This document shows positions 9,285 through 18,914 of a stretch of DNA of 64,000 nucleotides, in pieces (positions within the stretch are counted from its first letter, which is position 1; each line of letters opens with the position of its first letter). The notes under the pieces are model-generated. The model made no database searches. It saw only the letters and a program-made list of their open reading frames with translations, and had not been told where the DNA came from. Origin of the DNA: an uncultured Coriobacteriaceae bacterium (lineage in GTDB: Bacteria; Actinomycetota; Coriobacteriia; Coriobacteriales; Atopobiaceae); the NCBI GenBank assembly GCA_902786015.1, contig CADAAU010000012.1, positions 1-64,000 on the forward strand, written 5' to 3'. The position numbers and the translations under genes were made by a program.

Positions 9285-10199
9285 CTACGCAAACTCAAAT
9301 CGCATGGGACCACAGGGACCCAGATACACCACGTCTCCCGCCGTCAGCGGGAAGGGCTCGGCCTCATGCAACATAAGCCTACCACCGTCGCGCGGCACAA
9401 TCTTTGTTCCCGTGGACGCATGATTAACAATACACCAGCGTCCCCCCACTACGCCAATACTAAAGTGCTTTGCCTCCGCATACGGAAATGTATCCGCCTT
9501 CAGACGGACCGTCACGTCCTCTGGCACATCGTCCTCGGGCGTAACCGCGCCGACGCAGTCGCCCGAATGGAGCGTAAGGACCGCTCCGTCCTCCCCAATA
9601 AGATAGACCGATCCAGCCTGTTCGGCACCCACAAAGAGCGTCGTCCCTTCTGGCGAGAATTCGATGGTCCTAAAATCCCTTGCGGCATCGCTCGCGGGAC
9701 GAGGCTCGCGATTGGATTCGGGTTGTACCGCGTGTCCCGAAGGCGCCTCCAACTGGGAGGCTGGACGCGGAGAAGCGCCATCAGGCGCAGACACAAACTG
9801 GCACGTCACTTCAACCTCACCAATGGCCATCGCGTCATCCGCCACGACTTCCACCTTGGGATTACCCGCTATCCAATAGCCCTTTTCGGCGGCACGTGCA
9901 CGAACGTACGTGGTAACCGCCTCTTCCTTACGCTCGGTGTCAACGCCCCAGTAGTCGTCCCAGTCCTCGGGACTCACAAGCACTTCCAAGAAGTTGGGTG
10001 CTTCCCGATATCTCGGCCACTCTCGTACATGCCTGCGCATCTCTCGCCACGCGGCGTAGTTCACCGTAAGGGGATCGAGCGTACGGCGGTCCTCAGGCGC
10101 GATCCCGTCGCCCACTCGCGAAACGGCGTTATGTATCCAGCGACGCATCCGACGCACCACCGGGCCCAAAGCGCGATCGCTCTCAATGCCTACGGACAT
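9285..10199 (-). CDS. FhaA-like protein: DUF3662 plus FHA domain
   Basis: 304 residues. The N-terminal about 120 residues resemble DUF3662 of actinobacterial FhaA (LDPLTVNYAAW, APNFLEVLVSPEDW and the segment around NPKVEV). A linker rich in Pro and Glu precedes a C-terminal FHA-type fold, with GRWCIVNHASTGTKIV in the place of the usual N-G-T loop. FHA domains bind phosphothreonine, so this is a likely substrate or adaptor for the Ser/Thr kinase encoded 5 kb away. ATG 10199 has GAGGGAGG 5 bases upstream; the open frame continues 8 codons further without a ribosome site. It is transcribed alone, divergent from fumC. Confidence 0.75.
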   Translation of the reverse strand: MSVGIESDRALGPVVRRMRRWIHNAVSRVGDGIAPEDRRTLDPLTVNYAAWREMRRHVREWPRYREAPNFLEVLVSPEDWDDYWGVDTERKEEAVTTYVRARAAEKGYWIAGNPKVEVVADDAMAIGEVEVTCQFVSAPDGASPRPASQLEAPSGHAVQPESNREPRPASDAARDFRTIEFSPEGTTLFVGAEQAGSVYLIGEDGAVLTLHSGDCVGAVTPEDDVPEDVTVRLKADTFPYAEAKHFSIGVVGGRWCIVNHASTGTKIVPRDGGRLMLHEAEPFPLTAGDVVYLGPCGPMRFEFA

Positions 10200-10330
10200 C
10201 GCTTCCTCCCTCTCGAGCAACACATGTTAGTATATGTTCCCTTTTGCATCGCTTCGTAGTCTTGTTGCGGTTGCCCCTTTTTTGGGTATAGGGCTATGCT
10301 TGTAGCCAACGCAACTAGATGGGAGACGCA

Positions 10331-11701
10331 ATGCAATATCGCATGGAACACGATTCGATGGGTGAGGTGAAAGTCCCCGCCTCGGCTCTTTGGGGCGCAC
10401 AGACCCAACGCAGCTGCAATAACTTCAAGATTGGCTCGGAACGTATGCCAGCCGAAATAATCCAAGCGTTCGCTTTCCTCAAGAAAGCCGCCGCAATCAC
10501 CAACTGCGAACTCGGTCGGTTGGACGAGCAACGTGCACGGCTCATAGGAGGCGTATGCGACGAAATCCTAGAGGGTTCTCTTGGCAATGCCTTCCCCCTT
10601 GTGGTCTGGCAGACCGGTTCCGGCACGCAATCCAACATGAACGTCAACGAGGTCATAGCGAACCGTGCCAACCAGCTTCGGGCGTCGGACGTCGAAGCCC
10701 TTCATCCCAACGACACGGTCAACATGAGCCAGTCGTCCAACGACACATTCCCCACCGCCTTGCACATCGCCTCGGTGCTCGCACTCACCGAACGCCTCCT
10801 TCCCTCACTGCAGACGCTCATCAAGACTCTCCAGCGACTTGAGCAAGAGAATAAAGACGTTATTAAATGCGGAAGAACCCACCTGCAGGATGCGGTACCC
10901 ATCACCTTTGGACAAGAGATCAGCGGATGGCGAAGCATGCTCGAGGCTTCCCAGGACCAGATAACCTCAACGCTCCCCCACCTCTCACGCCTTGCGCTAG
11001 GAGGCACCGCCGTGGGAACGGGACTCAACGCCCCCGCTGGATTCGACAAGTTGGTGGCTCGTCATGTAAGCGAACTGTGCGGCCATGACTTCGAAACCGA
11101 CCCCAACAAGTTTCACGCCCTCACGTCAAAGGATGCCGTTTCCTTCGCGCACGGTGCGCTCAAGACGCTCGCCGCAAATCTCATGAAGATCGCCAATGAC
11201 GTACGCTGGCTTGCCTCCGGTCCTCGCAACGGACTAGGAGAAATCACTATTCCCGAAAACGAACCCGGCAGTTCCATCATGCCCGGCAAGGTGAACCCGA
11301 CCCAGTGCGAGGCCGTAACCATGGTCGCCGTCCAGGTCATGGGCAACGACGCGACCATCGGATTTGCCGCAAGCCAAGGGAACTTTGAGCTGAACGTATT
11401 CATGCCCGTCATCGCCTATGACTTCCTGCAATCGGCAAACCTGCTTGCCGATGTCATGCGTTCGTTCGAGCAAAATTGCGTCGCAGGCATCCACGCAAAC
11501 CTCGCAAAGATGCAGCATAACCTCAACGACTCTCTTATGCTCGTAACATGCCTCAATCCACACATCGGCTACGAGAGAGCTGCACAGGTCGCACACAAGG
11601 CATACGCTGAGGGAACGAGCCTGCGCGACGCATGCGTCTCGCTCGGGCTCCTCTCGGCCGCTGAGTTCGACGCGGTCTTTAAACCAGAGGATATGGTCTG
11701 A
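10331..11701 (+). CDS. fumC: Fumarate hydratase, class II
   Basis: 456 residues, the usual length for class II fumarase, which interconverts fumarate and malate without an iron-sulfur cluster. The family signature GSSIMPGKVNPTQCE is intact, as are TGSGTQSNMN, SSNDTFPTA and GRTHLQDAVP. The start at 10331 (MQYRMEHDSMGEVKVP) fits the family N terminus and has GGGAG 5 bases upstream; an ATG at 10319 lies before that site. It converges on a malic enzyme gene, giving a local fumarate-malate-pyruvate route. Confidence 0.95.
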   Translation: MQYRMEHDSMGEVKVPASALWGAQTQRSCNNFKIGSERMPAEIIQAFAFLKKAAAITNCELGRLDEQRARLIGGVCDEILEGSLGNAFPLVVWQTGSGTQSNMNVNEVIANRANQLRASDVEALHPNDTVNMSQSSNDTFPTALHIASVLALTERLLPSLQTLIKTLQRLEQENKDVIKCGRTHLQDAVPITFGQEISGWRSMLEASQDQITSTLPHLSRLALGGTAVGTGLNAPAGFDKLVARHVSELCGHDFETDPNKFHALTSKDAVSFAHGALKTLAANLMKIANDVRWLASGPRNGLGEITIPENEPGSSIMPGKVNPTQCEAVTMVAVQVMGNDATIGFAASQGNFELNVFMPVIAYDFLQSANLLADVMRSFEQNCVAGIHANLAKMQHNLNDSLMLVTCLNPHIGYERAAQVAHKAYAEGTSLRDACVSLGLLSAAEFDAVFKPEDMV

Positions 11702-11737
11702 TTCGCGAAAACCGTTCCCTACCTTGACGGCCTTTAC

Positions 11738-12913
11738 TCATTTGGTTGCGTCGTAGCCGCGTCGTGCCACCTGTGCGACGGCGTTGGCTACGACGTCCGC
11801 CACATGCTTGTCGAGCGCTGAGGGTATGACGTAATCCGCGCAGAGTTCGTCATCCGAAACGAGCGAGGCGATGGCAAGCGCCGCGGCAGTCTCCATCTCT
11901 TCGGTTATCTGGGGCGCCCGACTCTGTAGGGCCCCCTTAAAGATGCCGGGAAACGCCAGCACATTGTTTACCTGGTTGGGAAAGTCGGATCGCCCCGTCG
12001 CCACAACCGCAGCGCCGGCGGCTTTTGCCTCGTTAGGCATGATCTCGGGCGTGGGATTTGCCTGGGCAAAGACGATTGGCCGAGGCGCCATCGATGACAC
12101 CATGGCTTGCGTCACGAGGCCCGGACCGCTCACGCCCACAAACACGTCTGCTCCCACCATCACGTCGGCAAGAGTTCCGCTCTCGCGATGAGCGTTTGAC
12201 ACCTGCGCGAACCGTGCCTTCTCGTCGTTGAGCCCGTCGCGTCCCGCATAGATGGCGCCCTGTCTATCGCAACAGATCACGTTTCCAAAACCCATGCGCA
12301 GCAGCATGGTGCCAATGGCAATACCAGCCGCACCTGCCCCGCTTATGACGATCTTGAGCTCGCCGAGCTCCTTTCCCACGAGTCTAACGGCGTTGAGCAG
12401 CCCCGCTGCCGTGACGATGGCCGTACCGTGTTGGTCGTCATGAAATACGGGGATGTCGCAAAGCTCCTTGAGCCGCCGCTCGATCTCGAAGCATCGAGGA
12501 GCGGCTATGTCTTCGAGGTTGATGCCACCAAAGCTCTTTGAGATGAGGAAGATCGTCCGCACCGCCTCGTCCACGTCATGCGTATCGATACACAGCGGAA
12601 AGGCGTCGACGTCCGCAAACTCCTTGAACAGCAGGCACTTTCCCTCCATCACGGGCATACCTGCCGCCGGCCCGATGTCGCCAAGGCCCAAGACAGCCGT
12701 TCCGTCGGTAATCACCGCCACCAGGTTGGAACGTCGCGTAAGATCCCATGAGCGCTGGTAATCTCGCTGAATGGAACGGCACGGTTCCGCAACGCCCGGC
12801 GTATACAGTAGAGCTAGATCCTCGGTTGAAGAGCAGTGCGCGCGGCTGACGACCTCGATCTTTCCTCGCAGCTTCTCGTGAAGGACCAGACTTTGTTCTG
12901 CAATGCTCTCCAT
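11738..12913 (-). CDS. Malic enzyme (oxaloacetate-decarboxylating malate dehydrogenase)
   Basis: 391 residues, the size of the short bacterial malic enzymes without a phosphotransacetylase tail. The family motifs [23 protein letters not shown], the Rossmann glycines [12 protein letters not shown] and FAQANPTPE are present. It converts malate to pyruvate, CO2 and NAD(P)H; the cofactor cannot be fixed from the sequence. ATG 12913 has GGGAG 9 bases upstream, while ATG 12922 overlaps the site. It faces fumC, with stop codons 36 bases apart and no obvious hairpin between. Confidence 0.9.
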   Translation of the reverse strand: MESIAEQSLVLHEKLRGKIEVVSRAHCSSTEDLALLYTPGVAEPCRSIQRDYQRSWDLTRRSNLVAVITDGTAVLGLGDIGPAAGMPVMEGKCLLFKEFADVDAFPLCIDTHDVDEAVRTIFLISKSFGGINLEDIAAPRCFEIERRLKELCDIPVFHDDQHGTAIVTAAGLLNAVRLVGKELGELKIVISGAGAAGIAIGTMLLRMGFGNVICCDRQGAIYAGRDGLNDEKARFAQVSNAHRESGTLADVMVGADVFVGVSGPGLVTQAMVSSMAPRPIVFAQANPTPEIMPNEAKAAGAAVVATGRSDFPNQVNNVLAFPGIFKGALQSRAPQITEEMETAAALAIASLVSDDELCADYVIPSALDKHVADVVANAVAQVARRGYDATK

Positions 12914-13030
12914 AGGTATCATCTCCCACCATCATGCGTTAGACGCGCTCGATGTCGCCCACACAGAATAGCACGCATCGCGGACTCGCATGAACTGAGG
13001 ACACAATCGTAATATTTATGAAAGCGCTCA

Positions 13031-13127
13031 GGTTGCTGTTCACTCCTAGAGGCAAGCGACGGGGAGCATCCCCTTTGTCTGGAGTAAGGCAAAGGGGATG
13101 CTCCCCGTCGCTTGCCCTGGCCGCATG
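13031..13127 (+). repeat. MITE-like interspersed repeat, copy B
   Basis: Begins with the family end (GGTTGCTGTTCACTCCTAG) and contains a long inverted repeat: the arm starting GGCAAGCGACGGGGAGCATCCCC is mirrored after a short loop. The right flank breaks off at CCGCATGC, exactly at the stop codon of the 46-residue gene next to it. The core has GGGGAGCATCCCC where other copies have GGGGATACTCCCC, and both arms carry matching changes, so the stem is kept. Confidence 0.75.
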
Positions 13128-13268
13128 CTATCGCACGTGAGTGCCACTTTGCCCATTGAGGCGCTCTTCCCTCTGCTCGATCTCTAGCTCTTTCGCACGC
13201 AATGCCGCGCGAAACCCATCCAAGGGGTCGAATGGAGAGAATATCTTTGCGCGGTCAGACAACGGCAT
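13128..13268 (-). CDS. Small protein following Y-family polymerase
   Basis: 46 residues beginning MPLSDRAKIFSPFDPLDGF, followed by a charged helix (ALRAKELEIEQREERL). The motif S/TDRAK-x-F-x-PFxxLxGF is one I recall from small proteins encoded beside Y-family polymerases in Firmicutes; their role is not known to me. The gene starts 28 bases after the polymerase stop on the same strand, so it is likely co-transcribed. ATG 13268 has only a weak ribosome site (GGCAGGG). Its stop codon lies at the boundary of repeat copy B. Confidence 0.6.
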   Translation of the reverse strand: MPLSDRAKIFSPFDPLDGFRAALRAKELEIEQREERLNGQSGTHVR

Positions 13269-13296
13269 GGGCGCCCTGCCACCGTACGTAGTTTTT

Positions 13297-14625
13297 CTAT
13301 TCCTCCCCACTTCTGTGTCCCCCAATCTGCAGATTTCGCTCTCGCGCCGTTGCCTCGGGCAAGAGGTCCGTCGCACGCAGCAGCGCGTTCTTCCCGAACT
13401 TCTCCTTGATGGCGCTCACCGCGAGTTGTTGCTTTCGCTCGCGCTCCAACGCCGCCGGATCTGCGAACAGGTCGAGCTGGGTACCTGCGGCCTCATCGTC
13501 TATGACACCGTCAAGCGTCATGCCGAGTCGGTGCACAGGCCGATCGCGCGCCACGTTATTGTCGTATACGGCCATGGCTCCGTCCACAATTATGCGTCTG
13601 GAACTCGTAGGCGTCACGAAGCGGTGAGTCCCCCCATCGCTCGGCCAGTTCGCGTACCAGACGTCATTCGACGACCTTATGGCCACCCGATCCTGTTGTG
13701 TCAGCCCATAGCCCACCGACAGAGCCACTCCGCTGGCGGCACGTCCTTGCTCGACGAGTTGCAATGCCAACGCCTCCGCCATCTCTCTCGCGACCACCCG
13801 CCCCTCGTCAAAGTCATAGTCTCGGCTGAGCACTTGGGCGGTGGCGAGACAGTGCGTCTGCGGCTGATATGCCTTGATGTGCGCCATCTGAACTGGTTCT
13901 ATTCCCCACGCGTGGTCAATAAGGATCTCGGCATCGATGCCAAACGTCTGGAAGAGTGGCTCAACGGGAGCGAGGGCAAGCTGGCCCATCGTATGAATAC
14001 CCATCTCGGCAAGGCGACGTTGCGTACCTCGTCCAACACGCCAAAAATCGGTAAGTGGCCTATGGTTCCACAGCGTTTCTCGATAGCTGTGTTCGTCCAG
14101 CACTCCAAAGTAGTCATCGCTATGCTTTGCCGTAATGTCGAGCGCGACCTTGGCAAGGTACAGATTCGACCCCAAACCGCAGGTCGCAGGGATGCCCGTG
14201 CGGGCAACCACGTCCGCACGGATACGCTCTCCTAACTCTCGTGGGGTCTTGTCATAAAGCCGCAGGTAAGGTCCTACGTCTATGAACACCTCGTCGATGG
14301 AGTAGACGTGTATGTCGTCTTTGCTCACCCAGTCCAAATACACCCCATATATTTCTGCGGACGCCTCTATGTAGCGAGCCATGCGCGGCGGAGCCATGAT
14401 GTAGTCCAGGTGTCTTGGAATCTCGAACACGCGGCAGCGATTTCTGACCCCCTTCGCCTTGAGGGAGGGAGACACAGCGAGGCATATGGTCTTGTTCGTC
14501 CTCGAGGCGTCCGCAACTACGAGGTCGGTGGCGAGCGGGTCTAGCCCCCTATCGACGCATTCGACACTGGCATAGAAACTCTTGAGGTCGATGCACAAAA
14601 AGTGCTTGTCGTCGCTTACTCCCAT
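13297..14625 (-). CDS. Y-family DNA polymerase (UmuC/DinB-like)
   Basis: 442 residues with the Y-family palm: FLCIDLKSFYASVEC near the N terminus, and YSIDEVFIDVGPY containing the catalytic S-x-D-E pair. GLGSNLYLAKVALD and the helix-hairpin-helix segment (FWRVGRGTQRRLAEMGIHTMGQLA) follow, then a little-finger region. Such enzymes copy past DNA lesions. The length and C-terminal part fit the UvrX/UmuC-like Gram-positive subgroup more than DinB proper. The start lies only 11 bases after the PP2C stop, with no strong ribosome site of its own, so it probably depends on translation of the upstream gene. Confidence 0.88.
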   Translation of the reverse strand: MGVSDDKHFLCIDLKSFYASVECVDRGLDPLATDLVVADASRTNKTICLAVSPSLKAKGVRNRCRVFEIPRHLDYIMAPPRMARYIEASAEIYGVYLDWVSKDDIHVYSIDEVFIDVGPYLRLYDKTPRELGERIRADVVARTGIPATCGLGSNLYLAKVALDITAKHSDDYFGVLDEHSYRETLWNHRPLTDFWRVGRGTQRRLAEMGIHTMGQLALAPVEPLFQTFGIDAEILIDHAWGIEPVQMAHIKAYQPQTHCLATAQVLSRDYDFDEGRVVAREMAEALALQLVEQGRAASGVALSVGYGLTQQDRVAIRSSNDVWYANWPSDGGTHRFVTPTSSRRIIVDGAMAVYDNNVARDRPVHRLGMTLDGVIDDEAAGTQLDLFADPAALERERKQQLAVSAIKEKFGKNALLRATDLLPEATARERNLQIGGHRSGEE

Positions 14626-14636
14626 ACGACTACGAG

Positions 14637-15455
14637 CTATGTAAGGAATTCCGAGTCGGGCGTGTTGGGTCCGTATGGATTCAGGTCAGCCGGCAAAAGA
14701 GGCGTACCGGTCGAAGCGTCGTCAAGCGTGTCGACATACACGCAGGCGCACGTGCAGTTATCTTGACCGACGCGCGATGCCTCCCATGCAATTTCCTCTG
14801 CCACCATCGGTGCGTTGCCGCCAGAAGTCAGCATTTCTACTATGCGCTGCTCACTGAGGTACTCCCACACACCATCGGTGCAGAGCAAGAGCCAATCACC
14901 CTCTTCCAATAACAGGGTCACTTCATCCGGATCAATCTCACCGTAGCCCACAGCCTTGTTTAGCGCATTCGAAAACGAATGCGCCCTTCCCGCGTCCGTG
15001 ATCAGCTCGAGAACACCCGACCGAAGCAAGTAGGCTCTCGTGTCTCCCGCAGAGACAACGTTCAACTGCCTGTCCACGCGTTCCGCCAGCAAGAGCGTGG
15101 CTCCCGAGCGCTCACCCAGCAGTTCCGAGACAACGCTCACAAACTCGTTGGCGGTCGCAAACGCTTCCAGCACGTTTGCCCCATCGTCGTAGGCCTGAAC
15201 CGCGGCGTTGCATGCGAGCCGACTCATCACATCTCCGAACGGGGCCCCTCCTATGCCATCGCTCACGGCAAAGAAATCCCCTCTTTGGCTCATGGCGACG
15301 TAGTCCTCGTTATGAGGCCGCGGACCCGTATGCGACGCCACGCCCACGCGCAGGCTTGAATCGCTGCAGACGGATACAGGTTGCGGACGCTTTGACTTAG
15401 CGCCACCCGCCAATCCACGAAACAGCTTCTTTACCCGGTATGATGTTCGCGACAT
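14637..15455 (-). CDS. PP2C-family Ser/Thr protein phosphatase
   Basis: 272 residues with the PP2C/SpoIIE-like metal-binding motifs in order: NEDYVAM, VSDGIGGAPFGD, SAGDTRAYL, LCTDGVWEYL and GQDNCTCAC. All metal-binding Asp positions are present, so it should be an active Mn/Mg-dependent phosphatase. It has no membrane segment. ATG 15455 has AGGGAG 7 bases upstream and lies 10 bases after the kinase stop, so kinase and phosphatase are co-expressed. It is expected to reverse the kinase's marks on FHA partners. Confidence 0.9.
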   Translation of the reverse strand: MSRTSYRVKKLFRGLAGGAKSKRPQPVSVCSDSSLRVGVASHTGPRPHNEDYVAMSQRGDFFAVSDGIGGAPFGDVMSRLACNAAVQAYDDGANVLEAFATANEFVSVVSELLGERSGATLLLAERVDRQLNVVSAGDTRAYLLRSGVLELITDAGRAHSFSNALNKAVGYGEIDPDEVTLLLEEGDWLLLCTDGVWEYLSEQRIVEMLTSGGNAPMVAEEIAWEASRVGQDNCTCACVYVDTLDDASTGTPLLPADLNPYGPNTPDSEFLT

Positions 15456-15465
15456 AATCCGCTCC

Positions 15466-17625
15466 CTAAACGCCCAAGACACTTGAGTCGAACGCCGCGC
15501 TCGACACTTCCCTGCCATCCTGAGTAACCTTTATTTGCGCGACGTGCTTCTCGCTCTTTGTGTCCTCAAACCAAAGTGTATCCGTCGCCTCGCCTTTCGC
15601 GTCAACGTCCATGCTGAGGTTTCCAGAGGGGTCATTCCCCTGCGAGGCGGTCGCCTCCACGTGAATCTTCTTCGATGACTTGTTTACGACAGAAATGGGA
15701 TAATGCGTTTCCTTTCCATCGTAGATAAATCTGCTGTAGGCTCCGATCGTGCAGATTTCGTCATCGACGATGGTCTTTTGCGGAACACTTGCTGCCGCAT
15801 TCACTTCGTCTTTTGTCTGCCATTTGTTTTGGTGCCATGGCAAGACGCCCGATCCCACGACGGCAGCAAGCCCAATGGCCAAGGCGACGGCTATCGCCCC
15901 TGCGGCCGCCATCCAAACCCTTCTCGTTGTTTTTGGGGTCTCACCTGCATATGCAGGCTCCACGACGCTCCTATGGAAGCCCGTGACAAACGCGTCCTCG
16001 CCAACCATGGTAACCGAGGTTGGTACAGACAAGCGTCCCAACGACGTGCACCCATAGAATGCGCGATCGCCGATTTGCGTCACGGTGTCTGGAATATTGA
16101 TTTGGGTAAGTGCGGCACATCCACAGAATGCCTCTGTCCCAATTGATCGGATGCCATGCGGCAATCTAACCGACTCCAGCGAGGTGCAGTCCCGGAACAG
16201 ATACCAAGCTATGTTTGAGACCGGCTTCCTCACGGTAACGGAAGTCAGACTCGTGCATCCGCTGAACGCACCCACACCCAATTGCGACACCGAAGCCAAC
16301 ACGATGCCTCTTAGAGAGGTGCAGCCCTCAAAGGCATACTCGCCCACCACACCGACACTCTCGGGCATGAGTACACGCTCTAGGAACGTGCATCCCGCAA
16401 ATGCCCGAGCGCCAATTCCAACGATGCCTTCGGGTATGGCGACCTCTCGTTCTTGGCCGGTATAACGCACGAGCGTAGTCCCACGAACTTTAAGGTCCCC
16501 GTTAAAAGCGTTCCCCGATTCGGGTCGTCCAGCTTGTCCAGGGACGGATGAGTTCATGGGCTCATGTTTGAGCGGAGGCGCCAGAGGGGCTTCTCGCGAG
16601 ACGTGTACGCGAGACGTTTGCTGAGGCATCCGCTCTTGAGGGCGACGCCGCGGAGTCCTGGGGGTGTTTCCAGGTGCTATGTGCTCCATGGCGTTCAAAA
16701 GCTCAGAAGCCTTGGGGCGCATGTCCGGATCGAACTGGGTGCACCGCTGAACCACGTAAGCAAGTCGCTTCTCTAGGTCGCCTACCCTCCGACCCGTCTC
16801 ACCGAGCAGCTTTACCAAATCGAGCGGCCTTCTCTTTGCGTCCGTAATGCGCTCGAGGTCCCTTGCGGACGAGATCCCCACCGTCAGGTCGCTTATCTCG
16901 TCTGGCCAATACTCTCCGCACATCATCGTAACGATTATCGACCCAAAGCTCCAAACGTCACACTTGCAGGAATTGCGTCGCTCCCAATGCTCGCCACCAT
17001 ACATCTCGGGCGCACCGTACGGCACTGTCGCGAGCCGCGCCCTAAATGATGGGGTCACCGAAGGGCGAGACGTCGGCGTCGACTGGCCAAAGTCAATGAG
17101 CGCAAGCTCAATGCCTCCGGACAGATGCCTGGCAACGCAGTCCTTAGAGAGCATAACGTTGTTTGCCGACAGATCACGATGAGAAACGCCCACCTGTTCG
17201 AGCTTGGCAAGGGCACGTGCGAGCTCAGTTGCCACCTTCACCACAAGCTGCGTCTCAAATACCGGCAGACGAACCGATCCCGTAACCAAACCACGCTTGA
17301 GCACCCCTGCCAAGGTATATCCCTCTATGTACTCCTCGACGATGGCCGCAGAGCCTTGCTCCATGCCGTTTACAAAGGTTCCCAAGCTATACACCTGTGG
17401 AACTGAAGAACACCCCGACAGCAAGAGGAGTGCCTCGAACTCCTCCTCTGCAGCGGCCATGCCACCGTTATTGAAGCACTTTATGGCATACTGCCCGCGT
17501 GATCCCGCACGCCACAGGGTGGCAAAACCACCGGACGCGACCGACATAGGCGACACCAAATCAGTGGGCTCAAACGATACCCCCGGCACGCTTCGATTTG
17601 GGTGATATGAGAAAGGCTGAGGCAT
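15466..17625 (-). CDS. Membrane Ser/Thr protein kinase with leucine-rich repeats
   Basis: 719 residues. The kinase domain (about 25-300) has a Gly-rich loop GGFATLW, Lys49 in YAIKCF, the catalytic loop SHRDLSANNVML, IDFGQS and GAPEMYGG, so it should be active. A Pro/Arg linker follows, then about 388-560 carries several BspA-type leucine-rich repeats (repeated GxxAFxGCxxLxxVxxPxxV pattern). One membrane helix lies at about 567-594, and the last about 120 residues lie outside. By this topology the repeats are cytoplasmic. ATG 17625 has AAGGGAGAG upstream; a GTG at 17655 overlapping the previous stop is the alternative. Confidence 0.88.
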   Translation of the reverse strand: MPQPFSYHPNRSVPGVSFEPTDLVSPMSVASGGFATLWRAGSRGQYAIKCFNNGGMAAAEEEFEALLLLSGCSSVPQVYSLGTFVNGMEQGSAAIVEEYIEGYTLAGVLKRGLVTGSVRLPVFETQLVVKVATELARALAKLEQVGVSHRDLSANNVMLSKDCVARHLSGGIELALIDFGQSTPTSRPSVTPSFRARLATVPYGAPEMYGGEHWERRNSCKCDVWSFGSIIVTMMCGEYWPDEISDLTVGISSARDLERITDAKRRPLDLVKLLGETGRRVGDLEKRLAYVVQRCTQFDPDMRPKASELLNAMEHIAPGNTPRTPRRRPQERMPQQTSRVHVSREAPLAPPLKHEPMNSSVPGQAGRPESGNAFNGDLKVRGTTLVRYTGQEREVAIPEGIVGIGARAFAGCTFLERVLMPESVGVVGEYAFEGCTSLRGIVLASVSQLGVGAFSGCTSLTSVTVRKPVSNIAWYLFRDCTSLESVRLPHGIRSIGTEAFCGCAALTQINIPDTVTQIGDRAFYGCTSLGRLSVPTSVTMVGEDAFVTGFHRSVVEPAYAGETPKTTRRVWMAAAGAIAVALAIGLAAVVGSGVLPWHQNKWQTKDEVNAAASVPQKTIVDDEICTIGAYSRFIYDGKETHYPISVVNKSSKKIHVEATASQGNDPSGNLSMDVDAKGEATDTLWFEDTKSEKHVAQIKVTQDGREVSSAAFDSSVLGV

Positions 17626-17651
17626 GGGCCACTCTCCCTTAAGACGCTTCG

Positions 17652-18908
17652 TCACCTACCAAAGGCAAACGGAGGCGATCCGCTAAATACAATCTTGTCG
17701 CCATAGCTTAGCTTCTCGCGCGAACCGCGCTCACGCAAGACAACCTCTCGATGATCCCCATGGACCACAAGCGTCCAATTGCTTCCCTCGTGAACGAACT
17801 CCCAGCTCGGACCCTTTGCCAAGAAGCGGCCTTGAATCTGCGAAACCGCCTCAAACCCTTGGCGGGAGGGCAGGCAAATGTCGGGTTGCTCCCCCTTCTT
17901 GCGTCGCGCCATGCCCACCGTGTTTCCCGAGCGGATGATGAAGGGAGCTACGTGAGAATCCGCACACGTCAAGCGAGCGCGAGCAAGCGACCTTGCGCTT
18001 GCGGACGATTCCGAATCGCCTTGGTTGCCTTTTTGCGCAGTACTGCCTTTTTGCGCAGTACTGCCGTTCTGACCTCTGGGGTCCAGTCCGTCATTGAGCC
18101 CCGCAATCCAGGCCAGCCCTCCGTCCACGGGGCGAATGATGCGCATAGCCAGCAGCGCATCTTCCTTGGAAATAAGCGTTCGAATGCGGTACGAATCAGT
18201 GCCATTTGCGCTTGTTGGCTCCAATACGGTGATGGCATCTGCACTCTCTTGTTCAAAAAGCCAAAGGGGCAGGCAGAAGACGATGCCCTGCATTCCCACG
18301 ACCGGACCCCATGCAGGCGGCACACTCAGCGGAAGGCGTCGCGCGCGTCGAATCGCAGTTTCAAGCGCCCTGCGCACGGCATCTTCGATGGGCTCCGACA
18401 GCTCGTCGCGGGCGCGTAACCCCGCTTCGGCCACCGTATTCTTCCCGTCAAGCGACAGGCCATTTTGGATTGCCGGCACATCCAGCTCAATGGGCGCATC
18501 GAGACTCGCAACGAGGGCTGCCCCTCTTTGCGCGTACGAGGCACGTGAGGGAAGTGCCGCCTCATCGACCGTCGAAAGCAGACGACCGTATCGAGACCGG
18601 CCGACCGTACAGAACGCCTTCATCTCCCATTCGTCGCGTGCAGCCTCGCGCACCTGTGCCATGCAATAGACATCAGAAAAAGAGGAGTCCCACAACCCCG
18701 TGTTCAACGCATACACACTCTCGCGCGGGCCTTGCACCCGCACAACTCTTCCCTCCCTCAGAGCTTCTGCCAGCGTGAACGAGAGATACCGTTCGAGCAA
18801 CGCAATTCCATACTCGTGGCCGGCGTCCCATACGACGTCAGGCGCGAGCGCGGCAAGCCGTTCAAGCTGTCGAGGCGTTGGCTTTGCTATGTGCGGAATC
18901 CGTTCCAC
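17652..18908 (-). CDS. DUF3825 domain protein with C-terminal FHA-like domain
   Basis: 418 residues. The N-terminal half shows a DUF3825 pattern (ALNTGLWDSSFSDVYCMA, ALPSRASYAQR), a domain I associate with OST-HTH/LOTUS and RNA-linked proteins; its activity is unknown. The C-terminal about 90 residues look like an FHA fold (IRSGNTVGMARRK to KLSYGDKIVFSG). The GTG start at 18908 comes 6 bases after the stop of the FHA gene. No membrane segment is seen. It lies directly before the kinase and could be one of its targets. Confidence 0.6.
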   Translation of the reverse strand: MERIPHIAKPTPRQLERLAALAPDVVWDAGHEYGIALLERYLSFTLAEALREGRVVRVQGPRESVYALNTGLWDSSFSDVYCMAQVREAARDEWEMKAFCTVGRSRYGRLLSTVDEAALPSRASYAQRGAALVASLDAPIELDVPAIQNGLSLDGKNTVAEAGLRARDELSEPIEDAVRRALETAIRRARRLPLSVPPAWGPVVGMQGIVFCLPLWLFEQESADAITVLEPTSANGTDSYRIRTLISKEDALLAMRIIRPVDGGLAWIAGLNDGLDPRGQNGSTAQKGSTAQKGNQGDSESSASARSLARARLTCADSHVAPFIIRSGNTVGMARRKKGEQPDICLPSRQGFEAVSQIQGRFLAKGPSWEFVHEGSNWTLVVHGDHREVVLRERGSREKLSYGDKIVFSGSPPFAFGR

Positions 18909-18914
18909 GCGTTG

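Noticed and set aside
9147..10259. Plus-strand open frame of 370 codons
   Set aside because: Antisense to the FhaA-like gene; the codon pattern and ribosome site favour the minus strand and the translation matches no fold I know.
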